From Fulvimarina uroteuthidis (lineage in GTDB: Bacteria; Pseudomonadota; Alphaproteobacteria; Rhizobiales; Rhizobiaceae), in contig NZ_JAXLPB010000002.1 in the NCBI RefSeq assembly GCF_034321785.1, forward strand, positions 868,001 to 932,000: DNA of 64,000 nt. The letters run 5' to 3'. The notes under the pieces were generated by a model. The model was given only the letters and a program-made list of their open reading frames with translations, had not been told where the DNA came from and ran no database searches. The position numbers were made by a program, and so were the translations under genes. Positions 1-9,404 of this stretch are shown in pieces (position 1 is the first letter of the stretch; each line of letters opens with the position of its first letter).

Positions 1-3000
1 TTCGCCTCGATGGATCTCTTCAAGCAGATCGTCTCGGCGATCGAGTGGCACATCAACGCCGACGAGGCGGACGCCCTCGACTACAATCTGGAGTTCGGGC
101 GCGATCCGGAGCTCTTCGACGCAACCAACCCCTACCGATCGTCGGACCACGACCCGATCCTCGTGGGTCTTAACGTAAGCAGTGAGGACGACATGCCGAA
201 TCGCGACAACCAGATCAGTGCGGCCGAATTCCTGGGGTCTACGACGATCCCCAACGGCACCCTCGTCGACGGGCTGCTGCTCGGCGGTCTGTCGGGCATC
301 ACCCGGCTGGCCGACGGCACCTATGTCGCGATCTCCGATGCCAGGGACGCGCTTCCCCGCTTCTACAGCCTCGACATCGATCTGGGGGCCGACGGGCGTC
401 TGGGAGACGGCGACATCACGGTGACGGGCGTCACGCAGTTGCGCGCCGAGGACGGCGCACCGGTCGGACCGAGCGATCCGGAAGCGATCGTCTCGACCCG
501 CGACGACGTCTTCTACATCAGCTCCGAGGGATCCGACGCGCCGCCCTCGATCCGCAAATTCTCCAGCGACGGGGTGCAGATCGGTGCGCTGGAACTGCCC
601 GATTTCCTGACCGGCGCCACGCAGGGAACCGGCGTCTCCTTCAACCGGGGCATCGAGAGCCTTGCGCTGACACCCAATGGCAAGTCCCTGTTCGCCGGTA
701 CGGAACATCCCCTTCGGCAGGATGCCGGACAGGGCACGGATGAAGGGTTCCCCACCCGCATCCTGGAGTTCGATACCGTTTCGGGTGAATTGGCGCGTCA
801 GTTCGTCTATCGCATCGACGGTTTCGGAAGCGATAAAATGGCGACCGACAACGGCCTCGTCGAACTGGCGACGCTCGACGACACCCATCTCCTGGCGATG
901 GAGCGCATCTTCGTTTCGGGCAAGGGCAATTCGATCAGGATCTACGAGGTCGATCTGAGCGGCGCCACCGATCTTGGCGGGACGGCCAGCCTCTCGGACG
1001 CGGATATGACGATCGTCGCGGCGCAGAAGACGCTGATCGCCAATATCGGTTTCCTGCCGGATCACGTGAACGCCGACGGCATCTATCTCGACACGGTCAG
1101 CCCCGACAATCTGGAAGGAATGGTGCTGGGGGCGCGGCTCGACGATGGCAGGCAGACCCTTCTGCTCGTCTCCGACAACAATTTCCGTTCCGACAGCCGG
1201 CAGATCACCAATTTCGAGGCGCTGACCCTGACGATCGAGGACGTCCATACGCCGGAGATGACGGGGCTCGGCGATGCTGCGCGCTTCCTCACCGGCAAGG
1301 GGGCGATCGTTCTGGACGGCGATGTGGACCTGTTCGACATCGAGCTCGATCGGGCCAATGCCGGCCATGGCGACTATCGCGGCGCGAGCCTGACGATCGC
1401 ACGCGAGGGCGGGGCCGACGCGTCCGACCTCTTCGGCGCGAGCGGAAAGCTGGGCGATCTCGTTGCCGGCGAGGCGCTCGTCTATGATGGCCGGTCGATC
1501 GGCACGGTCGTCGGCAATGGCGGGGGCACCCTTTCGCTTGCCTTCAATGGCGAAGCCAGCGGCAAGGCTGTCGACGCCGCGGTGCGGGCCATCACCTACG
1601 AGAATTCCTCGGTCACCCCCGAAACATCGGTCTCGCTGCAATACAGCTTCAACGACGGGACCCGCGCGGTCGCCGCGACGAAGCAGGTCGAGATCGCGGC
1701 GCAGAAGCCCTACACGCTGGAGCTGCTGCACTTCTCGGACCAGGAAGCCCTGTCGGGCGCGATCGAGGCGGCGCCGAACCTTTCGGCCGTTCTCAACGCG
1801 CTGCGGGCCCAGGATCTCGGCAATGACGGGCTGGAGGACAACACGCTGACCCTGTCCTCCGGCGATCTCTTCATTCCCGGCGTGTTCGCGACCGCTTCGG
1901 AAGCCCTCTACGGCGCCCGCGGCCTCGCCTCGATCCAGATCCAGAACGAACTCGGCGTCCAGGCGAGCGCGCTCGGCAATCATGATTTCGATTTCGGGCC
2001 GGCGGCCCTCGCCGCCCTGATCGACGGCTCGGCCGGAGGCACCATTCTCGGACAGGACTTCGCCGGGACGCGCTTCCCCTACCTGTCGAGCAATCTCGAT
2101 TTCTCGACGCAGGAGAATCTGGCTCCGCTCGAAATCCCCGGCGGCCAAGCTCCGCAAGCCGGCGTCGTCACCTCTTCCACCATCATCGAGGTCGGCGGCG
2201 AGAAGATCGGCGTCGTCGGCGCGACCACGCCGACGAATGCCCGCATCACATCGACGGGATCGCTCGAGATCCTGCCGCTCGAATTCGACGACACGCCCAC
2301 CGATGCGCAGCTCGACGCACTCGCCGCCGTCATCCAGGCCGAGGTGGACAGGATCCTCGAAGCCAATCCGGACATGAACAAGGTGATCCTGTCCTCGCAC
2401 ATGCAGCGCCTGAGCATCGAGGAGGCGCTCGCGACGCGCCTATCCGGCGTCGACATCATCATCGCCGGCGGTTCCAACACGCGCCTGTTCGACGATGACG
2501 ACCGTCCACGGGACGGTGACGGCAAGCAGGGCCAGTACCCGATCTTCGAGACCGGGGCCGACGGGAACACGGTCGCGATCGTCAACACGGACGGCTCCTA
2601 CAAATATGTCGGGCGTCTCGCGATCGATTTCGACGCGGACGGCCACATCATCGCCAATTCCTACGATGCGGCGGTCTCCGGGGCCTACGCGACCGATGCG
2701 GCAGGTGTCGCGGCGCTGAACGCCGGCTCTCTGGTGGATCCGGAAATCGCCCGGATCGCATCCGAGATCGAGCAGCAGGTCGTCAAGACCGAGGGCAATG
2801 TCTTCGGCGTTTCGGACGTCTTCCTGAACGGCAACCGGTCCGGCCAGGGCACGGCGAGCGATCCGGACGGGGTGAGGACCCAGGCGACCAATCTCGGCAA
2901 TCTGACCGCCGACGCCAATCTCGCTTACGCCAACCGGGCCGCGCAGGCGCTCGGCGAGGACGAGCCGGTTCTCGTCTCCATCAAGAACGGCGGCGGCATC

Positions 3001-5556
3001 CGCGCGTCGATCGGCGAGACCACCGTGCCGGCCGGTGCGACCGAAGCCGTCCGGCTGCCGAACGGCGCGATCGTCGACGGCGCGGGCAATGTCGTGAAGC
3101 CTGAAGGCGGCATCTCGCAGAACGATATCGCCTCGGCTCTCGCCTTCAACAATTCGCTGAGCCTTGTCACCTTGACCCGCGCGCAGCTCGTCGAGGTCCT
3201 CGAATACGGCGTCGGCGGGCTTCCGAGCGCTGCGGGACGCTTCGCGCAGCTGTCCGGCATCGAACTCTCCTTCGATCCCGCGCTTGCGCCCGGCAGCCGC
3301 ATCCAGAACGCGGCGATCGTCGACGCGAACGGCGAGGCGCTGTTCAACCTCGTGGTCGACGGCGAGATCGCCGGCGATCCGAACCAGACCTTCCGCGTCG
3401 TGACGCTCGGCTTCCTCGCGGGCGGCGGCGACGGCTATCCGTTCCCGCAGGGCGAGGGCGTGAACCGCGTCGATCTCAACGATCTCGACGGCGACGGGCA
3501 GGATGACGGCCTCGTGTCCGGCGAGGCGGTCTTCGCCAACGACGGAACCGAGCAGGACGCGTTCGCCGAATATCTCTTCGCCAATTACAGCGGCGACATC
3601 GATCGCGACGGCGATGGCGTCGTCGACGGCAATGGCAGGATCTACTCGGACGACGATACCGGTCCGCTCGAGGATGTCCGCATCCAGAATCTCCGGTTCC
3701 GCGGTGATGAGGTGTCGCTTGTCGAGGCATCGGGCGCGAACACCGGAACCGCTGACGACGACACCCTGGTCGGAACCGATGGCGACAACCGGATCGAAGG
3801 CCTCGAAGGCGACGATCGCATCGAAGGTCGCGGCGGCGACGACGCCCTGTTCGGCGGCGATGGCGACGACATACTCCTCGGCGGCGCGGGGGCCGATGCC
3901 ATCGACGGCGGCGCCGTCGACGACATGATCCGCGGCGGCGACGGCGACGACCGCCTTCTCGGTGCGGCCGGCAACGACCTCCTCTTCGGCGATGCCGGCA
4001 ACGACGAGATCGACGGCGGTGACGGCGACGATCGCATGGATGGCGGCGATGGCGACGATCGCCTGACCGGCGGGGCCGGCCGCGACGAGATTCGCGGCGG
4101 CGCCGGCAAGGACCGGATCGACGTGCGCGACGAGGTCCCGACGGCCGACTTCGTCGATGCGGGCGATGGCGACGACGTGGTCACCGGTGGGCCGCTCGAC
4201 CAGCTCTATGGCGGCGCCGGCGACGACCGCGCGATCGTCGACTTCTCGCGCGGCTCCACCGGCACGCCGGTGGTCATCCTCAACAACGGCGCCGGCACGT
4301 TGAAGGCGAACGACGGCACGCTGATCGCCGGCTTCGAGACGGTCGATCTCACGCTCACCGCCGGCGACGACCGGATCTCGACCGGTGACGTGAAGGCGGT
4401 GATCGATGCCGGCGACGGCAACGATGTCCTCATCACCGGTTCCGCCGCAGATCTCGTCGACGGCGGTCTCGGCGACGACCGCATCGCGGCAGGTCGCGGC
4501 GATGACACGGTCCGCGGCGGCGCCGGCAACGATCTGATCTTCGGCAACGAGGGCAATGACGTCCTCTTCGGCGACGCGGGCAACGACCGTCTGTTCGGTG
4601 GCGCGGGCAACGACATCCTGACCGGAGGCCCGGGCGACGACTTGATCGACGGCGGCGCGGGCGACGATATCGCGACCTTCGGCGGCCGAGCGATCGATCA
4701 CGCCTTCGCCCGCAAGGACGACGGTACGATCACCGTCGGCGATCTCGAAGGCTCGGGCGGCACCGATGGTCTGACCGGAGTGGAGACGCTGCGCTTCGGC
4801 GAGGTCGACTATCTGATCGGGTCGAAAGGCTCGAACGGAAACGACATCCTGTTCGGCACCAGCGGGGATGACGATCAGTCCGGCGGACGGGGCGACGACA
4901 TTCTGGTCGGCGGCGACGGCGACGATCGCCTCCTCGGCGGTTCGGGCGACGACATCCTCTTCGGCGACGGGGGCGACGACACGCTCGATGGGGGGTCCGG
5001 CAACGATGTCCTCTTCGCGGGCACGGGCAGCAATGGGTTGCGCGGCGGCTCCGGCGACGACCGGCTGGTTGGCGGCATCGGCGACGACCGGTTCACCGGC
5101 GGCTCGGGCGACGACCGGATCGAACTGGGTGGCGGCAGCGACGTCGTCGATGCCGGCAGCGGCACCGATGTCGTCGTCCTCGCCGGCAGCGCCGCCGACT
5201 ACAGCGGCACGCGCGGCTTCGGCCGGTTCGAGCTGACGAGCGAGGGGCAAAGCGTCGAACTGCGCAGCGTCGAACGCCTCGTCTTCGACGATCGCGAGGT
5301 CGATCTGACCGATGGCGGGGCTGCGTTCGACAGCCTGTTCGTTCCGATGGGAAGCGGCGAGAATGGCGGGACCAATGGCAATGGCAATGGCAATGGCGGA
5401 AACGCATTCCCGTGGACCTTCCCGGGTTCCGACATGTTCGATGCGTCCTTCGAGGCTTCGGCCGACGATCTGTTCGCCTTCGCCAGCGCCGATTTCGCCC
5501 TGAATGCTTCGAACGAGGGCCTGCTTCAGCAGGACCCCTACGACTTCAACGCCTGA
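1..5556 (+). CDS. Giant RTX phosphohydrolase: EEP tail + phytase-like + 5'-nucleotidase (5' partial)
   Basis: The frame is open from base 1, so the gene begins upstream of the window. Residues are counted from the Met at position 10. Residues 1-52 look like the end of an endonuclease/exonuclease/phosphatase domain (SDHDPILVGL). About 75-410 resembles the esterase-like/phytase-like family. About 570-1190 is a 5'-nucleotidase/UshA-type metallophosphoesterase with SGDLF near 617, GNHDFDFG near 656, KNGGGIRAS near 992 and a nucleotide-binding C-terminal half. About 1240-1720 is a long array of GGxGxD-type calcium-binding RTX nonapeptides, then a Gly/Asn linker (about 1785) and an acidic-aromatic tail ending DPYDFNA. 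No signal peptide is visible in the part present; RTX plus such a tail implies type I secretion. Inferred role: extracellular release of phosphate from nucleotides or organic phosphates. A rho-independent hairpin follows the stop. Confidence 0.88.
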   Translation, partial: FASMDLFKQIVSAIEWHINADEADALDYNLEFGRDPELFDATNPYRSSDHDPILVGLNVSSEDDMPNRDNQISAAEFLGSTTIPNGTLVDGLLLGGLSGITRLADGTYVAISDARDALPRFYSLDIDLGADGRLGDGDITVTGVTQLRAEDGAPVGPSDPEAIVSTRDDVFYISSEGSDAPPSIRKFSSDGVQIGALELPDFLTGATQGTGVSFNRGIESLALTPNGKSLFAGTEHPLRQDAGQGTDEGFPTRILEFDTVSGELARQFVYRIDGFGSDKMATDNGLVELATLDDTHLLAMERIFVSGKGNSIRIYEVDLSGATDLGGTASLSDADMTIVAAQKTLIANIGFLPDHVNADGIYLDTVSPDNLEGMVLGARLDDGRQTLLLVSDNNFRSDSRQITNFEALTLTIEDVHTPEMTGLGDAARFLTGKGAIVLDGDVDLFDIELDRANAGHGDYRGASLTIAREGGADASDLFGASGKLGDLVAGEALVYDGRSIGTVVGNGGGTLSLAFNGEASGKAVDAAVRAITYENSSVTPETSVSLQYSFNDGTRAVAATKQVEIAAQKPYTLELLHFSDQEALSGAIEAAPNLSAVLNALRAQDLGNDGLEDNTLTLSSGDLFIPGVFATASEALYGARGLASIQIQNELGVQASALGNHDFDFGPAALAALIDGSAGGTILGQDFAGTRFPYLSSNLDFSTQENLAPLEIPGGQAPQAGVVTSSTIIEVGGEKIGVVGATTPTNARITSTGSLEILPLEFDDTPTDAQLDALAAVIQAEVDRILEANPDMNKVILSSHMQRLSIEEALATRLSGVDIIIAGGSNTRLFDDDDRPRDGDGKQGQYPIFETGADGNTVAIVNTDGSYKYVGRLAIDFDADGHIIANSYDAAVSGAYATDAAGVAALNAGSLVDPEIARIASEIEQQVVKTEGNVFGVSDVFLNGNRSGQGTASDPDGVRTQATNLGNLTADANLAYANRAAQALGEDEPVLVSIKNGGGIRASIGETTVPAGATEAVRLPNGAIVDGAGNVVKPEGGISQNDIASALAFNNSLSLVTLTRAQLVEVLEYGVGGLPSAAGRFAQLSGIELSFDPALAPGSRIQNAAIVDANGEALFNLVVDGEIAGDPNQTFRVVTLGFLAGGGDGYPFPQGEGVNRVDLNDLDGDGQDDGLVSGEAVFANDGTEQDAFAEYLFANYSGDIDRDGDGVVDGNGRIYSDDDTGPLEDVRIQNLRFRGDEVSLVEASGANTGTADDDTLVGTDGDNRIEGLEGDDRIEGRGGDDALFGGDGDDILLGGAGADAIDGGAVDDMIRGGDGDDRLLGAAGNDLLFGDAGNDEIDGGDGDDRMDGGDGDDRLTGGAGRDEIRGGAGKDRIDVRDEVPTADFVDAGDGDDVVTGGPLDQLYGGAGDDRAIVDFSRGSTGTPVVILNNGAGTLKANDGTLIAGFETVDLTLTAGDDRISTGDVKAVIDAGDGNDVLITGSAADLVDGGLGDDRIAAGRGDDTVRGGAGNDLIFGNEGNDVLFGDAGNDRLFGGAGNDILTGGPGDDLIDGGAGDDIATFGGRAIDHAFARKDDGTITVGDLEGSGGTDGLTGVETLRFGEVDYLIGSKGSNGNDILFGTSGDDDQSGGRGDDILVGGDGDDRLLGGSGDDILFGDGGDDTLDGGSGNDVLFAGTGSNGLRGGSGDDRLVGGIGDDRFTGGSGDDRIELGGGSDVVDAGSGTDVVVLAGSAADYSGTRGFGRFELTSEGQSVELRSVERLVFDDREVDLTDGGAAFDSLFVPMGSGENGGTNGNGNGNGGNAFPWTFPGSDMFDASFEASADDLFAFASADFALNASNEGLLQQDPYDFNA

Positions 5557-5579
5557 GCGGCCTTGCGGGAATGAAGCCG

Positions 5580-5608
5580 GACCGCCGCACGAGGGTGCGG
5601 CGGTCTTT
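5580..5608 (+). terminator. Rho-independent terminator after the RTX phosphohydrolase
   Basis: A perfect 10-bp stem (gaccgccgca / tgcggcggtc) with a 6-nt loop begins 24 bases after the stop codon at 5554-5556 and is followed by a short T run. Confidence 0.7.
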
Positions 5609-6011
5609 CCGCGCCGAGCCGGTGACGATCGCGACAGGCCCGCTCGCGCCTGGCATCCCGGTCAGGCGAGCCGCAAATCTCGGCTCTCGTCTCGAAGGCT
5701 CCGTCGGGCGCGGCATTCTGGGGCTTTGCCGATGGTCTTGAATCCCGAAAAGCCGAGCTGCGAGACATTGTCCCGGACGGCCGCCTCGGATCGATCCGTC
5801 CGACGAAATGGTCGGCGCACAAAGGAAGGCTGTCATGTTCGAGCGTCGGCGGTTCGGCGTTCCGGGATGCGAAGCCTTGCTCGAACGCCCTGACGCTGTG
5901 ATGGCGGGTTCGTTGCTTGGCGCCTGGTCGGATGTTTTCGTTTCCCAAGCTCCACGGTGTTGGAGCGGCGGATCCGAGCTCGAAGACGGCATCGCGCAAT
6001 CGGGTCGAATG
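5609..6011. other. Intergenic stretch without recognisable gene
   Basis: About 400 bases lie between the terminator and the convergent hydrolase gene. Open frames on both strands here lack recognisable domains or good ribosome binding sites. I see no repeat or RNA gene. Confidence 0.5.
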
Positions 6012-6950
6012 TCATTCTTGTTCCAGGAAACGGGCGATGCTCGCGACGAGGTCGGGATGGAGAGGAAGCGCGGGATTGGTATAGGTGTCCATCGGTCTGC
6101 CGGCGACATTGAGCTTCAGCATGTGGGTCGCGCCGGGAAGATCGGCGCGTACGGCCTGCGGCATGGCATCGGACAGGAGATCCGCGTCGCGGGGCCTGAC
6201 CTGAAGGTCAGCGTCGCCCTGGATGATGAGCGTCGGTCCGTGCCAGTTTTCCGCGATCGTCACCGGATCATGGGAGAACAGGTCGATCATGTAGCGCTGT
6301 AGCCCATCCGAGAAGAGCGGTCGGAGGACCGGGGCCAACGATTCGGGATCGCGGCCGCGACCGGCCTCGAGATCAGCGACGATCGATTCAATGTCCGGCA
6401 TCAGCTCGGCGTTGACCGGATTTGCGCGGAACTGTTCGATCACCAATTGTCCCATCGGACGCCCCGACGTCGCCATGAGAATCAGCCCGCGCAGGCTCCT
6501 CGGCGGGGTCCGGGCAGCGACCAGGGCCACCAGGCCGCCTTCGGAATGACCCGCGATCCAGACGCGCGGCGCAACGGCCGACGCCCGCGCGACCCATTTC
6601 TGGACATCGCCTGCATAAGCGCCGATCGTTACCTCGTTGGGATCGGAGATGGCCGTCGCACTTGCGTAGAAACCCCGTTTGTCGATCCGCAACGAAGCGA
6701 TCCCGGCCGCCTTCAGACCCTCCGCCAGAAGCTTGTAGCTGTCCGAATGCAAGCCCATCCGTGGCGAATTTCCATCGCGATCCATCGGCCCGGATCCGGG
6801 TACGATCACGACGATGTCGCGCGCCTTGTCGGGCGCCACCAACTCTGCGCCGAGCGGACCGTCGGGACCATCGATCTGGATCATCTCCGCCATCGCCAAG
6901 CCGGGCTGGTACAGCAGGACACACAAAAAGAGACGTGCGACGCGACGCAA
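6012..6950 (-). CDS. Exported alpha/beta hydrolase
   Basis: A 312-residue serine hydrolase of the alpha/beta fold. The start is a TTG at 6950, chosen because a GGAG lies 7 bases upstream and the N-terminus then becomes a clean signal peptide (MRRVARLFLCVLLYQPGLAMA, cut before EMIQ). The longer frame up to 7352 adds only low-quality sequence. The nucleophile elbow is GHSEGG with Ser136; the acid is probably Asp246 or Asp248 in GDADLQV, and the base His276 in ATHMLK. An oxyanion segment PGSGPMDRDGN lies near 51-61. Substrate is unknown; these features suit a periplasmic esterase or peptidase-like hydrolase. It is convergent with the RTX gene and divergent from the SDR gene. Confidence 0.8.
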   Translation of the reverse strand: MRRVARLFLCVLLYQPGLAMAEMIQIDGPDGPLGAELVAPDKARDIVVIVPGSGPMDRDGNSPRMGLHSDSYKLLAEGLKAAGIASLRIDKRGFYASATAISDPNEVTIGAYAGDVQKWVARASAVAPRVWIAGHSEGGLVALVAARTPPRSLRGLILMATSGRPMGQLVIEQFRANPVNAELMPDIESIVADLEAGRGRDPESLAPVLRPLFSDGLQRYMIDLFSHDPVTIAENWHGPTLIIQGDADLQVRPRDADLLSDAMPQAVRADLPGATHMLKLNVAGRPMDTYTNPALPLHPDLVASIARFLEQE

Positions 6951-7436
6951 TGGAAATCTCCGATCTTTCTCAGCCAAGACGGGGCACGATGCACGCTCGG
7001 CGTGTCGGGTGGCAACCGGCTCCGACCCTGCCGAACTGCCGGATGGCCGGAAGCCGTGCAACGGCCGTGGCGATCGGCCATGCGGAGTGATCCGGCTTGC
7101 CGCCGAGGTGGGGCGCCTCGTGCGGCGGCGCTTCCCGCGCGTGCCGGACACCATGGATCCGCGTTTCGACGGGAACAGGAAATGTCTCACCTGGATGCGC
7201 CCCGTCGCGCAAGCGTCCATCGATGCCCCCGCCACGGGACTGCCAGTCCGTTGCGATCGAGGGAGAGATCCTATCCCGCCCTTTATTGGGCCGAACGGGC
7301 AGGACCGGCCGGCCGCGCCGGAGCGCATCGGTCCGCACAGGCTGGCGTCCAACGCCCATCATCTGGCGTCTCCTGCCGTGACGCTGTCGCCCGATGCGTC
7401 CTATTCCGACGCCATGATCGATCATGGAGACAGACG
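6951..7436. other. Intergenic region between divergent hydrolase and SDR genes
   Basis: About 490 bases that must hold the promoters of both flanking genes. Overlapping open frames occur on both strands but none has a recognisable domain. No clear operator or terminator was seen. Confidence 0.5.
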
Positions 7437-8201
7437 ATGACCAACCGAGTTGCCCTCATCACCGGCGGTGCCAGCGGAATCGGCAGACAGACGGCCCTGA
7501 AGCTTGCAGGCCGCGGGATCACGGTCGTGATCAGCGGTCGTCGCGAAGACCACGGCACCAGGGCGAAAACGGATATCGAAGCCGTCGCCGAAAATGGTGC
7601 GCAGGTCCGCTTCGTCCGCAACGACGTGACCGACGAAACCGCCGTGAAGGCGATGATCGACGGGATCGTCGCCGAGTTCGGGCGCCTCGACATGGCCGTC
7701 AACAATGCCGGGATCTCGAACGACATCACCTCGGTCGATCTGTCGGACAGCGACAGGTTCCGGGCGATGGTCGAGACCAACATTCTCGGCCTCTACCATT
7801 GCATGAAATACGAAATCCGGCAGATGCTGGCCCAGGGCAAGGGGGCGATCGTGAACCTGGCCTCGATCGCCGGCATCAACGGCATGCCGTGGGCGGGCAC
7901 CTATGCGGCCACCAAACATGCGGTCGCCGGTCTGACCAAATCTTCGGCGCTCGATCATGCAACGCAAGGGATACGCATCAACGGCGTCGCTCCGGGCGCG
8001 GTCAAGACCGACATCCTCGCCGCCCAGCTCGAGGGGAACGACCCGAACTATAACGAGGAGATCATCAGTGCCATGCACCCCATGAACCGCCTGGGCGTGC
8101 CGGAGGAAATCGCCGACTGTATCGTCTGGCTGCTGTCCGACCAGGCGAGCTTCGTCACCGGGCATATTCTCGCCATCGACGGGGGGTTCACTGCCCGATG
8201 A
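7437..8201 (+). CDS. Short-chain dehydrogenase/reductase (SDR)
   Basis: A 254-residue classical SDR, the usual length. The Rossmann cofactor motif TGGASGIG is at residues 9-16, NNAG at 89-92, catalytic Ser143, and YxxxK at Tyr156/Lys160. The C-terminal half has the typical PGAVKTD and GHILAIDGGF segments. The start has a GGAG 7 bases upstream. The stop overlaps the start of the following AraC-type regulator by four bases (ATGA), so the two are translationally coupled and the regulator probably controls this enzyme. The oxidised or reduced substrate cannot be told from sequence. Confidence 0.88.
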   Translation: MTNRVALITGGASGIGRQTALKLAGRGITVVISGRREDHGTRAKTDIEAVAENGAQVRFVRNDVTDETAVKAMIDGIVAEFGRLDMAVNNAGISNDITSVDLSDSDRFRAMVETNILGLYHCMKYEIRQMLAQGKGAIVNLASIAGINGMPWAGTYAATKHAVAGLTKSSALDHATQGIRINGVAPGAVKTDILAAQLEGNDPNYNEEIISAMHPMNRLGVPEEIADCIVWLLSDQASFVTGHILAIDGGFTAR

Positions 8202-9193
8202 TGGCCGACCGTGTCAAAGTTCCGGCCGCATTCTGGCTGGGCGTGGATCGCCTCAACCTGAGACGCTCCGAACTCTTGCGGAAAGCGGGCCTGCCGCTTC
8301 AGGCCGGGCAGGAGAACACCCACCTCGACACCGCGCAGTTCTTCGCGCTGTGGCGTGGGCTGGACGCTCTCGGCGGGACGGACGTCGGACTGCACCTGTC
8401 GCAGTCGCTCGATGGCGCGGTGATGCCGCCCTCGTTCATGGCCGGCTACCACGCGCGTGACCTGCACGATGCCCTGCAGCGGGTTGCGCGGTTCAAGAGG
8501 CTATGCGCGCCCGAACAGCTGGATATCACCTTGACGGCGGACGCCTGTATCCTCTCGCCCACATGGCCCTACGGCAAGGGCGAGGCTCCCCGGTCCCTGA
8601 CCGATGCGACAATGGGCTCGCTTCTCGCCCTGGCAAGGGCCGGCACGGGCAGGAATGTCCGTCCCCTCCGGCTTGAATTGCAGCGCGGACCGAGCGCCGC
8701 GATCTCGACCTTCTTCCGCTGTCCGATCGGCTGGAACGCGGAGCGGGATCGCCTCATTCTGACGCGCAGCGATCTGCTCCTGCCCTTCGAAACCTACAAC
8801 CGCGAACTTCTCGATCTTCTGGACAGAGCGCTGTCGTCGGATATCGGCCGACAGGAGAAGAGCGGCACGCTTGTCGATCGGGTGCGCTGGCTGCTTCGCC
8901 GGAACCTGACCGCGGGCCGTCCCGAATTGCGCAGCATCGCGCGCGAACTGGCGCTGAGCGAACGCTCCCTGCAGCGGCGGTTGAGTGAGGAAGGGCAGAG
9001 CTTCCAGTCCCTTCTCAGCGGCACACGGCACGCGCTGGCCCGCGAATATCTCGAGGAAAGCGCATTGGACATCATCGAAGTCGCCTCCCTGCTGGGCTAC
9101 GACGAGCAGGGATCGTTCTACCGTGCCTTTCAGAAATGGGAAGGCTGCACGCCGTCGGAATGGCGGATCGGACATTCGCGCAGGACCGCCTAG
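8198..9193 (+). CDS. AraC-family transcriptional regulator
   Basis: A 331-residue regulator. Residues about 15-205 look like the arabinose-binding-type (OruR/ArgR-like) N-terminal ligand domain found in many AraC proteins. Residues about 228-325 hold the two helix-turn-helix motifs (LSERSLQRRLSEEGQSFQSL and VASLLGYDEQGSFYRAFQKW). The gene overlaps the stop of the upstream SDR gene. Such regulators usually sense a small catabolic substrate and activate neighbouring genes; here the SDR gene is the obvious partner, but this is inferred only from the coupling. Confidence 0.87.
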   Translation: MMADRVKVPAAFWLGVDRLNLRRSELLRKAGLPLQAGQENTHLDTAQFFALWRGLDALGGTDVGLHLSQSLDGAVMPPSFMAGYHARDLHDALQRVARFKRLCAPEQLDITLTADACILSPTWPYGKGEAPRSLTDATMGSLLALARAGTGRNVRPLRLELQRGPSAAISTFFRCPIGWNAERDRLILTRSDLLLPFETYNRELLDLLDRALSSDIGRQEKSGTLVDRVRWLLRRNLTAGRPELRSIARELALSERSLQRRLSEEGQSFQSLLSGTRHALAREYLEESALDIIEVASLLGYDEQGSFYRAFQKWEGCTPSEWRIGHSRRTA

Positions 9194-9294
9194 ACGGGGA
9201 ACGCCGACGTCGGACAGCCCGACGGGGCGCCGCCCGCCGATGTTCCGTGCCCGTGCCCGTGCTCGTGCGGGTCTGCGGGAGGGCGCGGGCGGGG

Positions 9295-9312
9295 GCGTCA
9301 CCGGGCTGTAAC
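9295..9312 (+). promoter_or_regulatory. Candidate Pho box upstream of phoX
   Basis: Two 7-base half sites, gcgtcac and ctgtaac, are separated by 4 bases, the spacing of alphaproteobacterial Pho boxes (CTGTCAT-N4-CTGTCAT). They match 4/7 and 5/7, about 90 bases before the phoX start. PhoX genes are commonly PhoB-controlled, so the site is plausible but weak. Confidence 0.3.
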
Positions 9313-9404
9313 ATTGCGCGCCTACTTCTCTTTAGAACCGTTCGAGTCTGGGGCAGCCCTGTCCGCCGAACGGGGACCCTGATCCCTATCGATGAGAAGA
9401 CGTC

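Noticed and set aside
2440..5250. A 936-codon open frame on the minus strand opposite the RTX gene
   Set aside because: It is a mirror of the repetitive GC-rich RTX coding sequence; its Val/Ala/Asp-rich translation has no domain and the plus-strand reading is clearly real.
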